From assembly GCA_009746045.1 (NCBI GenBank), contig RPFO01000024.1, positions 5,001-69,000 on the forward strand: DNA of 64,000 nt. The letters are read 5' to 3'. This document shows positions 31,124-42,769 of this stretch, piece by piece (the stretch's first letter is position 1; the number at the start of each line of letters is the position of its first letter). A program made the position numbers and the translations under genes. Source of the DNA: Mesostigma viride. Taxonomy: Eukaryota; Streptophyta; Mesostigmatophyceae; Mesostigmatales; Mesostigmataceae. Below the pieces are notes generated by a model that was given only the letters and a program-made list of their open reading frames with translations, was not told the DNA's origin and made no database searches.

Positions 31124-32968
31124 CTTGAGCCTGCACACATCCCTGAACCCTGGAGGGTGCCCCCAGGGGTGTGTAATGTAGCTGCTAGTGACGGCAGTGA
31201 GGGGCAGCCCCATGCTCTAGTGAAAGAGCCTATTGGACACGATGGGGCAAGCTTGGTTACCACAGAGAGTATGCCAGCTGTAGCTGCAGTGGTTACTCGC
31301 CAACGTGCCCGCCATGGCGGTGCTGAGCCTGAGGTAGGACCTGGTGATGTGGACCCAGGTGGATCTCAGAAGCATTCTGACCGTGCAGGACTGGCACAGG
31401 ATGGTCAGGATGAGGATAGGGCTGGAGACAGTCTGACAGGCACGACCCTGGTGCCTCCTGTACATAAGGGATCTGTACATACCTTGAGTGCTAATAATGA
31501 CAATAAAAGGTTTTCTCTCTTGTATGACATTGCCTCAAGGTTGCATACCATGTTTGGCCATGCAGCTCAGTCTTTGCAAGTTGCTAGACGGCTGGGAGGA
31601 AGTGAGTTGTACTCCATCTGCCAACAGGTTGCTCAAGCTTGCAAGTGCAGGCTAGTTGCTAGAAAGCCCAAGCAGTCTCATGCCAGGACTCCTATTTTGC
31701 AGCCAGGCCATGTGCAGGTAGATATTCAGAGAATCAGGGGTTTGAAGCTGCTGGTGGCAGTGGACAGATATACCAAGTACAAGACCCTAGAGATCCTGCC
31801 TGACATGGAGAAGCCTACATTGATTGCTGCTCTGAAGTTGACAAGGAGCAGGTACCCTGGGTTGGAGTTGTTGCAGTGTGACATTCAGTTTGAGTGCTGT
31901 GAGAACCTGCCAGAGTTTCCAGAGTTGCTGATTACACCCAGGGAGAGCCACGGCCAGCAAGGGGTGGTGGAGAGAGCCATCCAAGAGATCAAGACTGTGC
32001 TGCTGGTGGAGAGGATTCCAAGGACGTCATCTGCCATTGTGACATCTGCATGGCTACGTTCTGTGGAGGATAGGCTGAACCTGAGGACTCCCATGTTCTT
32101 TGGTGACATTGCCATCAATCCTCTTATGCTGCATACCAGGATGCTGCCAGCTGATGCTGAGCAGGCATGGAAGGAGAAGCTAGAGGCCAAGTTCCTCAAG
32201 CTGAGGCAGAAAGACAAGGGCTGGAGTGTCCTAGAACCTAACGTTGGACAACAGGTTGTTGTGTGGAAGGAACCAAGCTTTCCAGGGAAACGTGGCAGCT
32301 GGCATGATGGGGTGGTGACCCGAGTAGAAGCCGCTGGCCATAAGTGCTGGGTGGCCATTGATGGCTCCCAAGCAGTGCACCGTCTGTCCTGGTCAAAGAT
32401 CCGTCCCCGGGGAGGTAATCAAGGAGACCTCTTCCAGGTGCCCGCTGGTGTACAAGGCGGGGGTGACGTGGAGCTTCCTGATCAGGGTGCTACAGCTGTA
32501 TCGAGCCCTCAGGGTGACCCTGGCCCGGCCCCTGGGGTACCTTCACATACGGTGGTTGGGCAAGCAGGCGGACAGGCTGCACCTCCGGAACGGCCCGACA
32601 CCAGGCCTAGGGGTGTGCGTCTATCAGATATTGTACAGGCTTTGCAAAGAGCCAAGAAGGAGCCTAAGGTGTCCAAGCTTGTCCAGTTGGATGAACCTGA
32701 GGTAGCTGCCATGGAGATAGATACCAATGCACAGGTTTCTGTCATGGGACCTCAGCATACAGGAGAACTGCTGGTCGGAGAACCAAGTTGCCCCTGGGTG
32801 TCTGATTTCAGTGGTAGGACGCATCTAAGGGTGTTGGGAGAGGTTACTGCCCCTGTCATGGGTGTGGATGTGACCTTCCTTGTCCTAGAGGACTATGATG
32901 GCCCTGTGATTTTGGGTCAGAATTTTCTGGGCAATCCTGGGATTTCTATCAGAGCCGTACAGCTCTGA
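31124..32968 (+). CDS. Copia-like pol part 1: integrase then aspartic protease
   Basis: Same frame as gag, after one TGA. The first methionine-like start would be near 31157. Integrase: zinc-binding-like LHTMFGHAAQ...CKC, then catalytic D (VQVDIQRIRGLKLLVAVDRY), D (LLQCDIQFE) and E (GQQGVVERAIQEIK), followed by a C-terminal domain (VGQQVVVWKE...SKIRPR). At about 32700-32950 an aspartic protease-like module appears: IDTNAQVSV (Asn replacing the usual Gly) and a later VILGQNFL flap-side motif. The protease thus follows integrase, unlike standard Copia order. The frame ends after a probable one-base slip near 32935; the neighbouring frame reads on as WDFYQSRTALKRDGW into RT. Confidence 0.78.
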   Translation, partial: LEPAHIPEPWRVPPGVCNVAASDGSEGQPHALVKEPIGHDGASLVTTESMPAVAAVVTRQRARHGGAEPEVGPGDVDPGGSQKHSDRAGLAQDGQDEDRAGDSLTGTTLVPPVHKGSVHTLSANNDNKRFSLLYDIASRLHTMFGHAAQSLQVARRLGGSELYSICQQVAQACKCRLVARKPKQSHARTPILQPGHVQVDIQRIRGLKLLVAVDRYTKYKTLEILPDMEKPTLIAALKLTRSRYPGLELLQCDIQFECCENLPEFPELLITPRESHGQQGVVERAIQEIKTVLLVERIPRTSSAIVTSAWLRSVEDRLNLRTPMFFGDIAINPLMLHTRMLPADAEQAWKEKLEAKFLKLRQKDKGWSVLEPNVGQQVVVWKEPSFPGKRGSWHDGVVTRVEAAGHKCWVAIDGSQAVHRLSWSKIRPRGGNQGDLFQVPAGVQGGGDVELPDQGATAVSSPQGDPGPAPGVPSHTVVGQAGGQAAPPERPDTRPRGVRLSDIVQALQRAKKEPKVSKLVQLDEPEVAAMEIDTNAQVSVMGPQHTGELLVGEPSCPWVSDFSGRTHLRVLGEVTAPVMGVDVTFLVLEDYDGPVILGQNFLGNPGISIRAVQL

Positions 32969-32985
32969 AAAGAGATGGCTGGGGG

Positions 32986-33564
32986 ATGATTCCCCTAGAA
33001 AATTTCAGGACAACATTTCCAATCAGGTGCAGGGCCAAGCCGGTCAAGGGTGTAAAATGGGATGAAGGGGAGGTGCCCCCAGCGGCCAGTTTGGTGATTC
33101 CAGCTGTGTTGCACCCCAGCAGTATTGGCATAACTCACAGGAGCCTTGCTGCACACTCTCCTTTGACATATGACCAGCTGGTCCAAGAGATGAGCTCGCC
33201 TACTTTGTTTGAGGCTTGGAAGCTCGCCTTCTCCAAGGCATTGGAGGAGTGGTTGCAGTTTGAGTGTGCTGCACCAACAGACAGACGTCCCCCAGCATCA
33301 AGGAAGCTTGCTTTGAGATTTGTGCTGAAGAGGAAGGTTGTGGATGAGGTATCAGTGCCCCATGTCAGGCCTGTCCTGAATGAGTATCACGGCACGGGGA
33401 GTCTGCCAGGAGAGGAGCTATACACGCCAGGGATGCTACACGACACATGGAGAATTTTGCTATGTCTCTACGTGGGGTTGCTGAACAGGGGAGCAGCTAT
33501 GTCATCAGTGCTGCTGGACTTCAAGAGGGCATTTTTAAAATCTGATCCAGAAGTGGCCAGGAGG
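32986..33564 (+). pseudogene. Copia-like RT, N-terminal half (split by Gypsy-like insertion)
   Basis: Contains the Copia RT start (LALRFVLKRKVVDEVSV) and the first catalytic Asp motif (VLLDFKRAFLKSD). Coding stops being native at 33564, where the GGAGG duplication and the Gypsy LTR begin. The frame is exactly in register with 42770 onward if the insert and one duplication copy are ignored, so RT was intact when hit. Confidence 0.82.
33560..33564. repeat. 5-bp target duplication of the Gypsy-like element (left)
   Basis: GGAGG, repeated at 42765-42769. Confidence 0.85.
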
Positions 33565-34138
33565 TGTTACGTCCTGGCTCGACTCTATCCCAAACATCTC
33601 GCCTAACCTTACCTAAACTAGTGATGAGGCACCTACCGAGGAGTGAGGAGCTATATTGGCTATAAGACCTAGGACGCGACGACGCTGCTTCTCAATGCAT
33701 TCCCTTATAATACGCCATATACCGAATAAAACCAGGGTACTACGAAGGAAACAATACTACACTGCCGTGACCCAAGCCTATATGTGTTAATTCATTTAAC
33801 ACACGCCGAGTGCCATTCACGAAGGACAACTGCTGCATAAATGATCGCCGACAGGCGTGTATGCTCGGGCCGACATCGACCCTCGCACACAGGACCAACG
33901 CACGTCCACAAGGTTCACACGCAGGATAAAAGGACCACTACTAAAGTACGCAGCGCGGCGCGACTGCACCGAACCACCATACTGTACAAGTGCCACGTCA
34001 CAAGGCCCGGTACCGACCGGCCAAAAGGTCCTTACTACACGTAAGCCTAGGAAAGTCAGCGAACTGCTCCGGAATGGCTGAGGCAACAAGGGACCTAATT
34101 TACGTCCGTAACAACAACAAAAGTTACGCGACGTAACA
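33565..34138 (-). repeat. Gypsy-like 3' LTR
   Basis: 574 bp, TGTTACGTCCTGGCTCGACT at the left and AGTTACGCGACGTAACA at the right. Followed on the plus strand by CCTCCCCCCCCACAAAGG, the complement of the polypurine tract. Confidence 0.93.
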
Positions 34139-34508
34139 CCTCCCCCCCCACAAAGGTAGGGAGCCCTCTCCCTACGCACAGGGAGGAAACCAAGGGATAG
34201 GAAACCTAATGCACCCAGCACACACCAACACAATCGGCAGGCCATCCAAGATACAAAGCACCAACGTATTAACTCGGTCTCCACCACCACGCCGGGAGGT
34301 GTAGGGTTAACCAGCACCAAGCCTGGTGGTAGGTTCCCCTAACTGCCTGGAACAGAGTCCTTGCCGGGGGGGACGGCACTGGGCAGGACACACAGAGTAA
34401 ACAAATCAGTACCAAGGACCAAGAACGACCAGTCAACTGGCCAGAACGTGAGGGCGACTCTATATACCGGAGGGACAACACCCTCAGGTCGGGCCTAAGG
34501 CCCTCTAT

Positions 34509-36466
34509 CTAGTTGCCATCAGTCTGATAAGTGCCACGCGAGGCCAGCAGAACATCCAGATACGCATGGTAGTGGGCCACATCATCGGCATTGTCATGCC
34601 TATCTACAGTGAGGAAAACATCGGCCCACACGCCATCAGGAAAAAGACCCAGGAAGGCCCAGTAATACCTATGCTGCGTAAGAACGACCTGGCCACGGGC
34701 CCAGTCCAGGAAACCACAGGCAAAGAGGCGTAGGAAAGGCTCTACCGCGATCAAGCAGAGAGCCCGCAGGAGTAGGCGATGATACCGGATCCGAGAGCGC
34801 AAACCCGTCGGGAAGAACAGATCTACCAGGGGCTCCACGTCAGACGGCCACATCCGGATGTGCCGAACCTCACGGAAGCGCCACCGACGGGCACACTGTC
34901 GCGACCCGAACGTCTCGAGGTAGTCGCTAGCCCGAGGAGGAGGATGGCCACGGGAGTCCAGACCCTGGCCCGGGATGGGCGCTGGACGACGGGCATCCCA
35001 CTCTAGGATGGGCTGGAGAACCGTGCTGTACGTAGCACCCGGCACCACAGGAAACTCTACCGTAAGGGCATCTGAGGCCATAATGCCCAGAGGCGGAGGG
35101 TAAGCCCACTGGAACCCACCGTAGGTGTCCAAGTCATTGTGACGCCTAGCCCAGCGATACAGAACGCGCCGAACCAGGATCTCGCCCTGGAACACAGGAT
35201 CAGCTACAATAACCATATCGAAAGGAGGCCGATCAGTCTCAATGGGTAGGCCACGGTCCCGCGGCGCCCGACACACCTGGGAGAACCCGAGGGACATGGG
35301 CGAAATGGCAAGCTCGGCGGAGGCGCGCGGCAGGTCACACTGTCGGCAGGCGTGCGCAGACATACCGTACCCAAGGACAGGCGTGTCGCGCGACTCCGGC
35401 GTCGCATGCACCACAGAAGGGACCCGATCCTGATCGCCCTCGGACAACTCCCGGAGGGAATCAGCAGCGCGGGTGGCGCGAGGATCAGGGCCGCTGGCCC
35501 GAACAACCGCAGCCAAAGACCGCGGGGCCGAAGGGACAGGGGCCGAAGCAGGGGTATAGGAACCGGCACAGACGCAGACGGCGCCGGTACAACAGGAGGT
35601 CGCGTCGGACCTGCTGCCGGAGGGGGTCGCGACGGACCCGCCACCGCAGCTGGCGCTCCGGTCTCCGGTGGCGGCGCACCCCCAGGCCACATGTTGAAAA
35701 CAGGGCCCGTAGGGACAGGCAATCCGGCATACGACTGGTTACCATCCAAGCTCCAGTCGGGCACCGGAATCCTCTGCGGAGGACCACCCTCCCAAAGCCT
35801 GGGAAGACCGCCCGGGTCGCTAAAGAAACCCCGCGATGGCGGCGCTGGCGCTGTGGGGGGCCCGGAAGCGACGACGGCGGGCGCGGCCGCTGGGGCGGAA
35901 GACTCGCGCAGAGGCGCAGGTACGTCGGTAGCAGGCGCAGAGACAGCCGGAGGCGTAGGAGCCGCAGCAACAGAAGAAACCGCAGCTACCGAGGGCTCGC
36001 ACAGCGCGGGCGAAACCGTAGGCGCCGAGGCAACCGAAGGGGAAGGGGGCACAGATACAAAAGACACCCCACCTGGCGTGGCTGGAGCATGCGCCTGGGC
36101 CGCCATGAAGGCCCCGAAAGCCGCGGTCAGGGACTGGATCTGTGCCTGCATCGCAGAAACAGTCGCCGAGAGAGGATCAGGCTCACGATCCGAGCCCAAA
36201 CGGGTAGGCTCCACCGACGCGCGCCGGGTCGACCGTGGTGAAGACGGGACAGGGGAAGGAGCCGACACTGAGGAGGAGGACGCTGCAGGGGAGGCCGAAT
36301 ACTCTGGCGTGTACTGTGCCTCGACTGGTGCGTCCGTAGGGGAAGGGTCGCCAAATGCTACTCCCGCTGTCTGGTCCGCGATCTCCATGAACTCGACCGC
36401 CCGTAGGAGGTCACAGGGGTTGTCATCTATATCTGCCTCGCCCTCGCCCGGAAGCCAGGGGAACAC
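34509..36466 (-). CDS. GC-rich ORF of unknown function replacing Gypsy integrase
   Basis: Two overlapping frames (35204-36466 and 34509-35690) look like one protein of about 650 residues with a frameshift near 35.55 kb. N-terminal part: acidic start, Ser/Ala/Pro-rich, a probable coiled coil (ATVSAMQAQIQSLTAAFGAF), then long Pro/Ala linkers. C-terminal part is globular-looking (MVIVADPVFQGEILVRRVLY, IRMWPSDVEPLVDLFFPTG). I recognise no family. Base composition is clearly more GC-rich than the AT-rich protease-RT part of the same element, suggesting capture from another source. It could be a gag-like or host-derived protein. Confidence 0.5.
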
Positions 36467-39375
36467 CTCCAGTAGTAAGAGCGGGCTACTAGGTCCCGTA
36501 CCCGTTTACCACCCTGATGAGCAGCTAAGTCATGCAACTCAAAGAGCAAGGAGGAGCGACAGATAGGAGGGACATACAGGCGCCATTGAGGGGGAGAATC
36601 GGCTATTTGCACATATAAAAACCCACCTACAAATTTACAAGGGTGCTTGCCTAATTGTTGGGGAAGGGCTGCAATGGCAGCTAAAGCTTCCGGCTCAGTG
36701 GCCGTAAATCTACTAATAAGGCGTTCAAGATCAGAGGTAGGCATCGCTACAGAGGTATCCAGAACAGGTTTAAAGAGGTCTCCTACCGCCTTGCCAAAGA
36801 GAAGGGGAGGTCCTAGAGGGACTATGTTATCATAAGACTTTCCTGACCTAGTCGCTATATGGCTAAGCGGTATGGAAATTTTATTTTTCCCCTCCCCCCC
36901 CACCGAGACCACAGGAAGGGCCTCACACGGGAGAGAGAGTCCTACGTGAGAAAGGAGATCAGGCATGCGAACAGCAGTATGAAAGAGATAGGCAGAGGAT
37001 TCATCATCAGGTAGTTCACCATAAGGGGTTACACCCATAGTAGTAGGAACTAGAGTAGTATTGAGAGCATCCAGGTCCTCGAAAAAGGAGTAATCTGCGC
37101 GACGGGAGAGTGCATCTGGTACTATGTTATCTACACCATGAACATACTGAAGTTTAAAAGGGGAAAACTGTGCTAAAAACTCCATCCAGCGCGCTTGACG
37201 AGGGGTAAGGTTGGGTTGGGAGAGAAGATGGGAAAGGGGACGGTGATCCGTTTGAATAACTAATCTATAAGGATCTATCTCACAGGGTTCATTCAGGCAG
37301 ACATCAAATTGAGCACCTTTAAGAAAGTGCTGCCACGCGTGGCAACAATACACCACCGCTAAGAGTTCCTGCTGGTGTACGGGATAGTTACGCTCCGCAG
37401 GGAGCATTGTCCTAGAGATATACTCAATTGGCTGTAAGCCCTGACCCTGATCCTGGAGAAGGACGCCCCCGATAGCTACCTTACTAGCGTCTGTAGCTAC
37501 CACAAAGGGTTTAGTAGTATCCGGTAGGATGAGTACGGGAGGAGAGAGGAGTAGGGATTTTAGACACTGAAAAGCCGACTGACATTCACTACTCCAGACA
37601 AAGGGGATATCCTTCTTTAATAAATGATTAATAGGGGCTGCTATAGTTGCGAAACGCGGGATAAAACGCCTATAGTAAGAGGCAATCCCTAGAAAACTAC
37701 GTACACCTTTAACGTCGGTAGGGGTAGGCCATTCCTGAATTGACTTAGTTTTATCCGGGTCGGTAGCGACCCCGGCATCTGACAAAACATGTCCTAAAAA
37801 TGGTACACTCCTACCAGAACAACTTTAGCACGGCGAGCCCACAAGGAATTTTCAGCCATTATCTCTAATACTTTCTTTAAAGCACGTAGGTGCGTTTCAA
37901 AATCAGGAGAGTAAATAAGGATATCATCTAAGTAAGCTTGAGCACAAGAACGGTCATGCTCAGATAAAGAAACAGAGGAGAAGGACGGATCCTTTAAATC
38001 AGATGACACTTGAGGAAGGTGAGAATTACCCATAACAGGTCTAAGCACTTCATTCATTAACATTTGAAAAGAGGCAGGAGAGTTACAGAGTCTCATGGCC
38101 GCTACTCTAAACTGATAATGACCAAAAAGGGGTAGCAAAGGCGGTTTTATGGCAATCCTCAGGGGCTATACGCAGTTGCCAAAAACCATCCGCACAATCC
38201 AGTACCGTGAAACAAGTGGAACCTTTAACCTTATTAAATATATCATCAATACGAGGTAGAGGGTATTTAGACTTCACAGTAATGTCATTTAACTTCCTAT
38301 AATCAGTAACTAGGCGAAACTTGCCATTTGGCTTAGGAACTAACAGGACACCAGCTGAGTAGGGGGAGTTACTAGGCTCTATCAATCCTGCTTCTAATAG
38401 TGACACTAAAATCTGTTTTAGTTCCTTTAACTCGGTAGGGCCCATTCTATACATCGGAGAGTGCGTAGGAACTGCACCGTCCTTAATAACTACACGGTGT
38501 AAAACAGAACGAGGAGGAGGATAAGAAGGACTCTTTTCTTCAAAAACTTTGGAGGAATCTATCACAGCCATGTATCTTACTATTTCGTTTTCAGTATATC
38601 CCACTCCTATTGTATCCACTGTGTTTACATCTATATCCACACTATTATTAGTGATAGGTATCTCCTGTACTTCTAACTGAAGGAACATACATAATAAATA
38701 TCCATATTCCTTTAATTCAGATCGCAACTCATCATTGGACATTAATACTTCAGGTATAGGTCTTACAGGAGGATCAACAGGTGTAGGAGGAGTAATATCT
38801 ACCAAGGATAAATTTTCTACTTTATAATGACGTTCTGGTACCCAGTAAGAGCTATCTGGAAACCAAATGACCATGGTAACATAATTAATGGTAATCTTAT
38901 TATCCTGGTGCCAATCTAATCCTAGTAATACATCAGCGGTAGTGATAGGGCCTATAGTGGCCGTCAGGTTGACAGTACGTCCTTGTATGACCAGGGGAAG
39001 GGACACCGTACCCGGGGAATGACTGGTGCGACCGTCAGCATAATGAACAGTGACAGGCTTGGTGTGAGGGATAGGGACTAGTTCTAAACGCCTAACTAGG
39101 GCCTCGCTCACAAAGGAGCTAGCCGCACCGCTATCCACTAACACACAGACATTCAAAAGTTCATCAGCATGCAAGAAGGGGTCTACAACAGTGTGGGGAA
39201 CGGTTAAGCCACCATTCCAAAACATAAGAGGACGAACACGTAAGGGTAGGGATGATTCAGCTCCTACAGAAGTTATGAAAACAGGCAGGCAAAAATTATT
39301 ATCTGGGGTACTATCTAAGGACCTGTCCAGGTTACCCCCGGCTGACAGGCCTACTGTTCCCCCTCCCCCCCACAT
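36427..39375 (-). pseudogene. Gypsy pol: protease, RT, RNase H, integrase zinc motif (frameshifted)
   Basis: Protease: LVDSGAASSFVSEALVRRLE and LLGLDW. RT: GLIEPSNSPYSAGVLLVPKP, FTVLDCADGFWQL, AMRLCNSPASFQMLM, AYLDDILIYS. RNase H: VVATDASKVAIGGVLLQDQG and VIQTDHRPL. An integrase zinc-finger start (LFELHDLAAHQGGKRVRDLV) is followed directly by foreign sequence. Two frame breaks occur: one in a T run near 38130 (one T too many before TTTGGTCATTATCAG), and one near 37815 before CSGRSVPFLGH. Since the LTRs look alike, these are more likely recent or sequencing indels than old decay. Confidence 0.85.
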
Positions 39376-41053
39376 CCATTGGGACTAACCCCGAAGAAGT
39401 CCCTGGCGAAAAAGCCACTGCTGGAGGGTCGCGAGGGAGCGAAGAGGGTGCAGGAGCCTGATTATCATAGGGGAACCCTGAGGGTCCTGTCTGCACAACA
39501 TTCAGCCTACTAGGGGTAGCTGAGGGAATGCGTCCTGGAGTGGGACGAATAGGAGCACGCTGAGGGGTACGAGGAGGGCGAGCATCGGGATGAGGGGGAG
39601 CACCAGAAAGGAACTTGGGGCACTCCGCCTTAAGATGGCCCACCTCATGACAATGATAACACGAGATGTGAGACACATCCAATGCAGATATATCTGTAAC
39701 GCAAATATCGAATTCTTCTACATATGCCTATTCTTCTTCAGGAGTGAGGACAAGGTTATGAACCCTAGTACACAAAGGAGCATGAGCATACATGCAATCA
39801 GCAACACGGAGGAGATGGGTAGGAAGAGGAGTGGTAAAGAAATCTGCTACTCTTTAATAGACGTTGTCGCACATGCTTGAGGGGCAGATCAGTGAAACGG
39901 TAGGCAGAGAACTGGCGTTTTACCTCACGTAATAAGGGTCTACTGAGGCCTTGAAGGAAACGAGCACGTACTTCTGCGCCCGACAAATCCCTAATTCGTA
40001 CCATCTGTGCATCAAGTTCTTTCATATATTCCTTAAACGGTTTAGTACCTTGCTGCAAAGTACCAAAGGCTAATCTATCCTGCCAATCTGCATCAGGAGG
40101 AACTAAATGGCTCTCTAACCGCTAAAACAATCCTGCTACTGAGTTAGGGTAGGCATGAGAGGCCAAGGATTCACACTGGATGAGGTTGGCAAGCTCAGGG
40201 GTAATACAGGTAGTAAGATAGTGAGGGACTAAAACAGCATCAGAGAGACGCCATCTATTATGATTCTGCCACGACTCTGTGTTCTGGGTAAGCAACATAA
40301 TAAAAGTGAAAAACTGTTGAGGGGTAGACTTGACATCCAGCTAATTGGGAAGGTTAGCAAAGAGGGGAAGAGCAGGAGGCTTAGGGGGATTCGAAGAGTC
40401 AGTTTTTCCCATAGGGCCACTATCTTCCACTGCTACATAAGCGGGATAGAAGGAAGGAAGAGGAAAGGTTTTGGGTAGGGGTCGAGAAGGGGCCACCGTT
40501 TCAGACTGGTGCCCATAGGAGAAAGGAACAGTATATTGCTCACGAAGAGAGGAGTAGGCAAAATGATCATAATTTCTATCATCTAGGGGCATGGTGCTGA
40601 AATCACTATTACTTCTAAATCAGCCACACGGGTAGGGACCTGGGCTGCCTCATAGGCCGTCTCAGGGTAGGACCAGGAAGCAGGTGGGTAAAATGGAACT
40701 GCACTAGGGCGCCCAGAGGGGCCGACAGGGGCAGAGGTACGACCCGTGTTAAAAGCAGGCATGGAAGGCACAGAGTGGGAAGGAGGCCTAGAAACATTGT
40801 TAGTTAGTGAGGACCTGCTGGGGGGTTGAGCCAAGGTTGCAAGAGGGGCAGGGGCCTGGTTCAAGGTAAGGGAAGGGTCATCACTAAATCTGACTTGCAT
40901 ACGTTGTTCATAGGTAGGAGGGGTGACAGAGGGACGACGATTGTTATTATTATTATTATTATTATTGTTGTTGGCATTATTAGAATTATTAGTGGTAGGT
41001 ATAGGTGACATCTCTCCACCCACTAGATCCATGTTCAGTTTGAGGAAAAACAA
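39332..41053 (-). pseudogene. Gypsy gag with CCHC zinc knuckle (several frame breaks)
   Basis: Starts near 41053 with an Asn-rich tract encoded by an ATT/GTT repeat (about 40940-40980), then a Pro/Ser-rich region. A Retrotrans_gag-like segment reads GTKPFKEYMKELDAQMVRIR and SGAEVRARFLQGLSRPLLRE (39798-40058). The zinc knuckle CYHCHEVGHLKAECP lies near 39640-39660. Frames change between about 40580, 40340 and 39800, so no single intact frame remains in this sequence. Confidence 0.75.
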
Positions 41054-42171
41054 TTAAGGTTGCAATAAGGAGGAGGACAACGCCCTAATTTAAAGCAAGG
41101 AAAGCAAAAAGGAAAAACTTTTAATGTCCTAAGAGAGGAAAACAAGTAAAATCAATCCTTTTTAATAACAGTAATGGATAGGGAGCCAAACTCTAAGGTG
41201 AGAGGAGTATCTACACTAGAGGAGGATGACACCGTAGGACGAGGGGGAGATGGAGGTAGTGAAACCAAAACAAGGCTATCTACCGAAGGGCGAGCAAGAG
41301 GAGCAGGAAAAGAACGTCTTGGGGGTACAGCACCAGAGGTAGGGGCTGCAGGAAGGGTAGAAGTATAGTGACAGGGGGAGGACGTATTGGCTCACTGGCC
41401 CGTTGCTGGGCAGCCCTAACCTTAGGGGTATCAGTAGGGTTACCTTGTACCTTGAAGGCAGGGGTAGGGGAAGACCGATCAGGTTTCATAGGCAATAGTA
41501 GACACTGATATGGGAGTCGTTGAAAGATGGCGCCCAAATGGTCGTCGATGACCAACGCCGTAGCCGAGGAACTCCTGCTGTGGGGTACAACACCAACCAC
41601 AAGGGTCTAAACATAGGCATATACATCCAAGCGTAAAAGAGAGTGGAAGGCGATGAACAACGTTCTAGCATCGGCGACTAGCCGAATCTATTCCTAGGCA
41701 CTTTCCTATTCTAGCCGATTCCTAATGAACGGATAGGAGGCACTTGAGGTGGAGGAGGTCCTACCTCTCCTCCCCCCCCACAAAGCATCTATGATGCTCG
41801 CCTAGAGCTAACGAGCATATAAGAAAACGCAGCAGCGTGCACGGAAAAGAGGTGTAGTCTAAAGGGACGCTAATCGTCCCACTATCCATCACTATTGAAC
41901 CGTCAAACCCACTAGCTAACGTCAAACAGCACCCAGCAAGGAAATGCACACACAGATGGAAAAGGAAAAGGAAAAGGAACTAGCTACGTGAGGAGTTCAT
42001 CCGCTTTGAGCAGGTCTAACTTCTAGGCAGGGCGTGTCCCGAATCGGGCAGCACTACCCCCCTAGCTTGACGGCGACCCGCCCATTACCTGTCAAGAGGT
42101 TGTCTTCTTCTGTGCCCTGGCCGCGGAAGGCCTCTGGCGTATAGGGTTGCAAGGGAACTTCGTCGCGTCTA

Positions 42172-42189
42172 CCTAAACCTCCGCTACCA
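42172..42189 (-). other. Primer-binding site of the Gypsy-like element
   Basis: TGGTAGCGGAGGTTTAGG, one base after the 5' LTR (minus strand). It ends the way complements of tRNA 3' CCA ends do. The element at 62386 has a similar site (TGGTATCGGAGGTTT), suggesting the same primer tRNA, which I cannot name. Confidence 0.6.
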
Positions 42190-42190
42190 T

Positions 42191-42764
42191 TGTTACGTCC
42201 TGGCTCGACTCTATCCCAAACATCTCGCCTAACCTTACCTAAACTAGTGATGAGGCACCTACCGAGGAGTGAGGAGCTATATTGGCTATAAGACCTAGGA
42301 CGCGACGACGCTGCTTCTCAATGCATTCCCTTATAATACGCCATATACCGAATAAAACCAGGGTACTACGAAGGAAACAATACTACACTGCCGTGACCCA
42401 AGCCTATATGTGTTAATTCATTTAACACACGCCGAGTGCCATTCACGAAGGACAACTGCTGCATAAATGATCGCCGACAGGCGTGTATGCTCGGGCCGAC
42501 ATCGACCCTCGCACACAGGACCAACGCACGTCCACAAGGTTCACACGCAGGATAAAAGGACCACTACTAAAGTACGCAGCGCGGCGCGACTGCACCGAAC
42601 CACCATACTGTACAAGTGCCACGTCACAAGGCCCGGTACCGACCGGCCAAAAGGTCCTTACTACACGTAAGCCTAGGAAAGTCAGCGAACTGCTCCGGAA
42701 TGGCTGAGGCAACAAGGGACCTAATTTACGTCCGTAACAACAACAAAAGTTACGCGACGTAACA
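42191..42764 (-). repeat. Gypsy-like 5' LTR
   Basis: 574 bp, matching 33565-34138 wherever I compared. Followed by GGAGG, the second target duplication. Confidence 0.93.
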
Positions 42765-42769
42765 GGAGG

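Larger units (their letters stand above)
33565..42764 (-). mobile_element. Ty3/Gypsy-type LTR retrotransposon, integrase core missing
   Basis: LTRs of 574 bp at 33565-34138 and 42191-42764; I saw no difference between them. Canonical TGTTACG...CGTAACA ends, TSD GGAGG. On the minus strand: primer-binding site TGGTAGCGGAGGTTTAGG (42172-42189), gag, protease, RT, RNase H, an H2C2-like zinc motif, then an unrelated GC-rich ORF instead of the integrase catalytic core, and a polypurine tract (34139-34156). PR-RT-RH order is that of Gypsy. Alike LTRs mean very recent movement, so it must have been mobilised with integrase supplied in trans, unless the assembly is wrong here. Confidence 0.9.

Noticed and set aside
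33817..34320. Minus-strand frame of 167 codons and plus-strand frames of 67-74 codons in the LTR
   Set aside because: Identical frames occur in the other LTR at 42443-42838. They lie in LTR sequence and have no domain.
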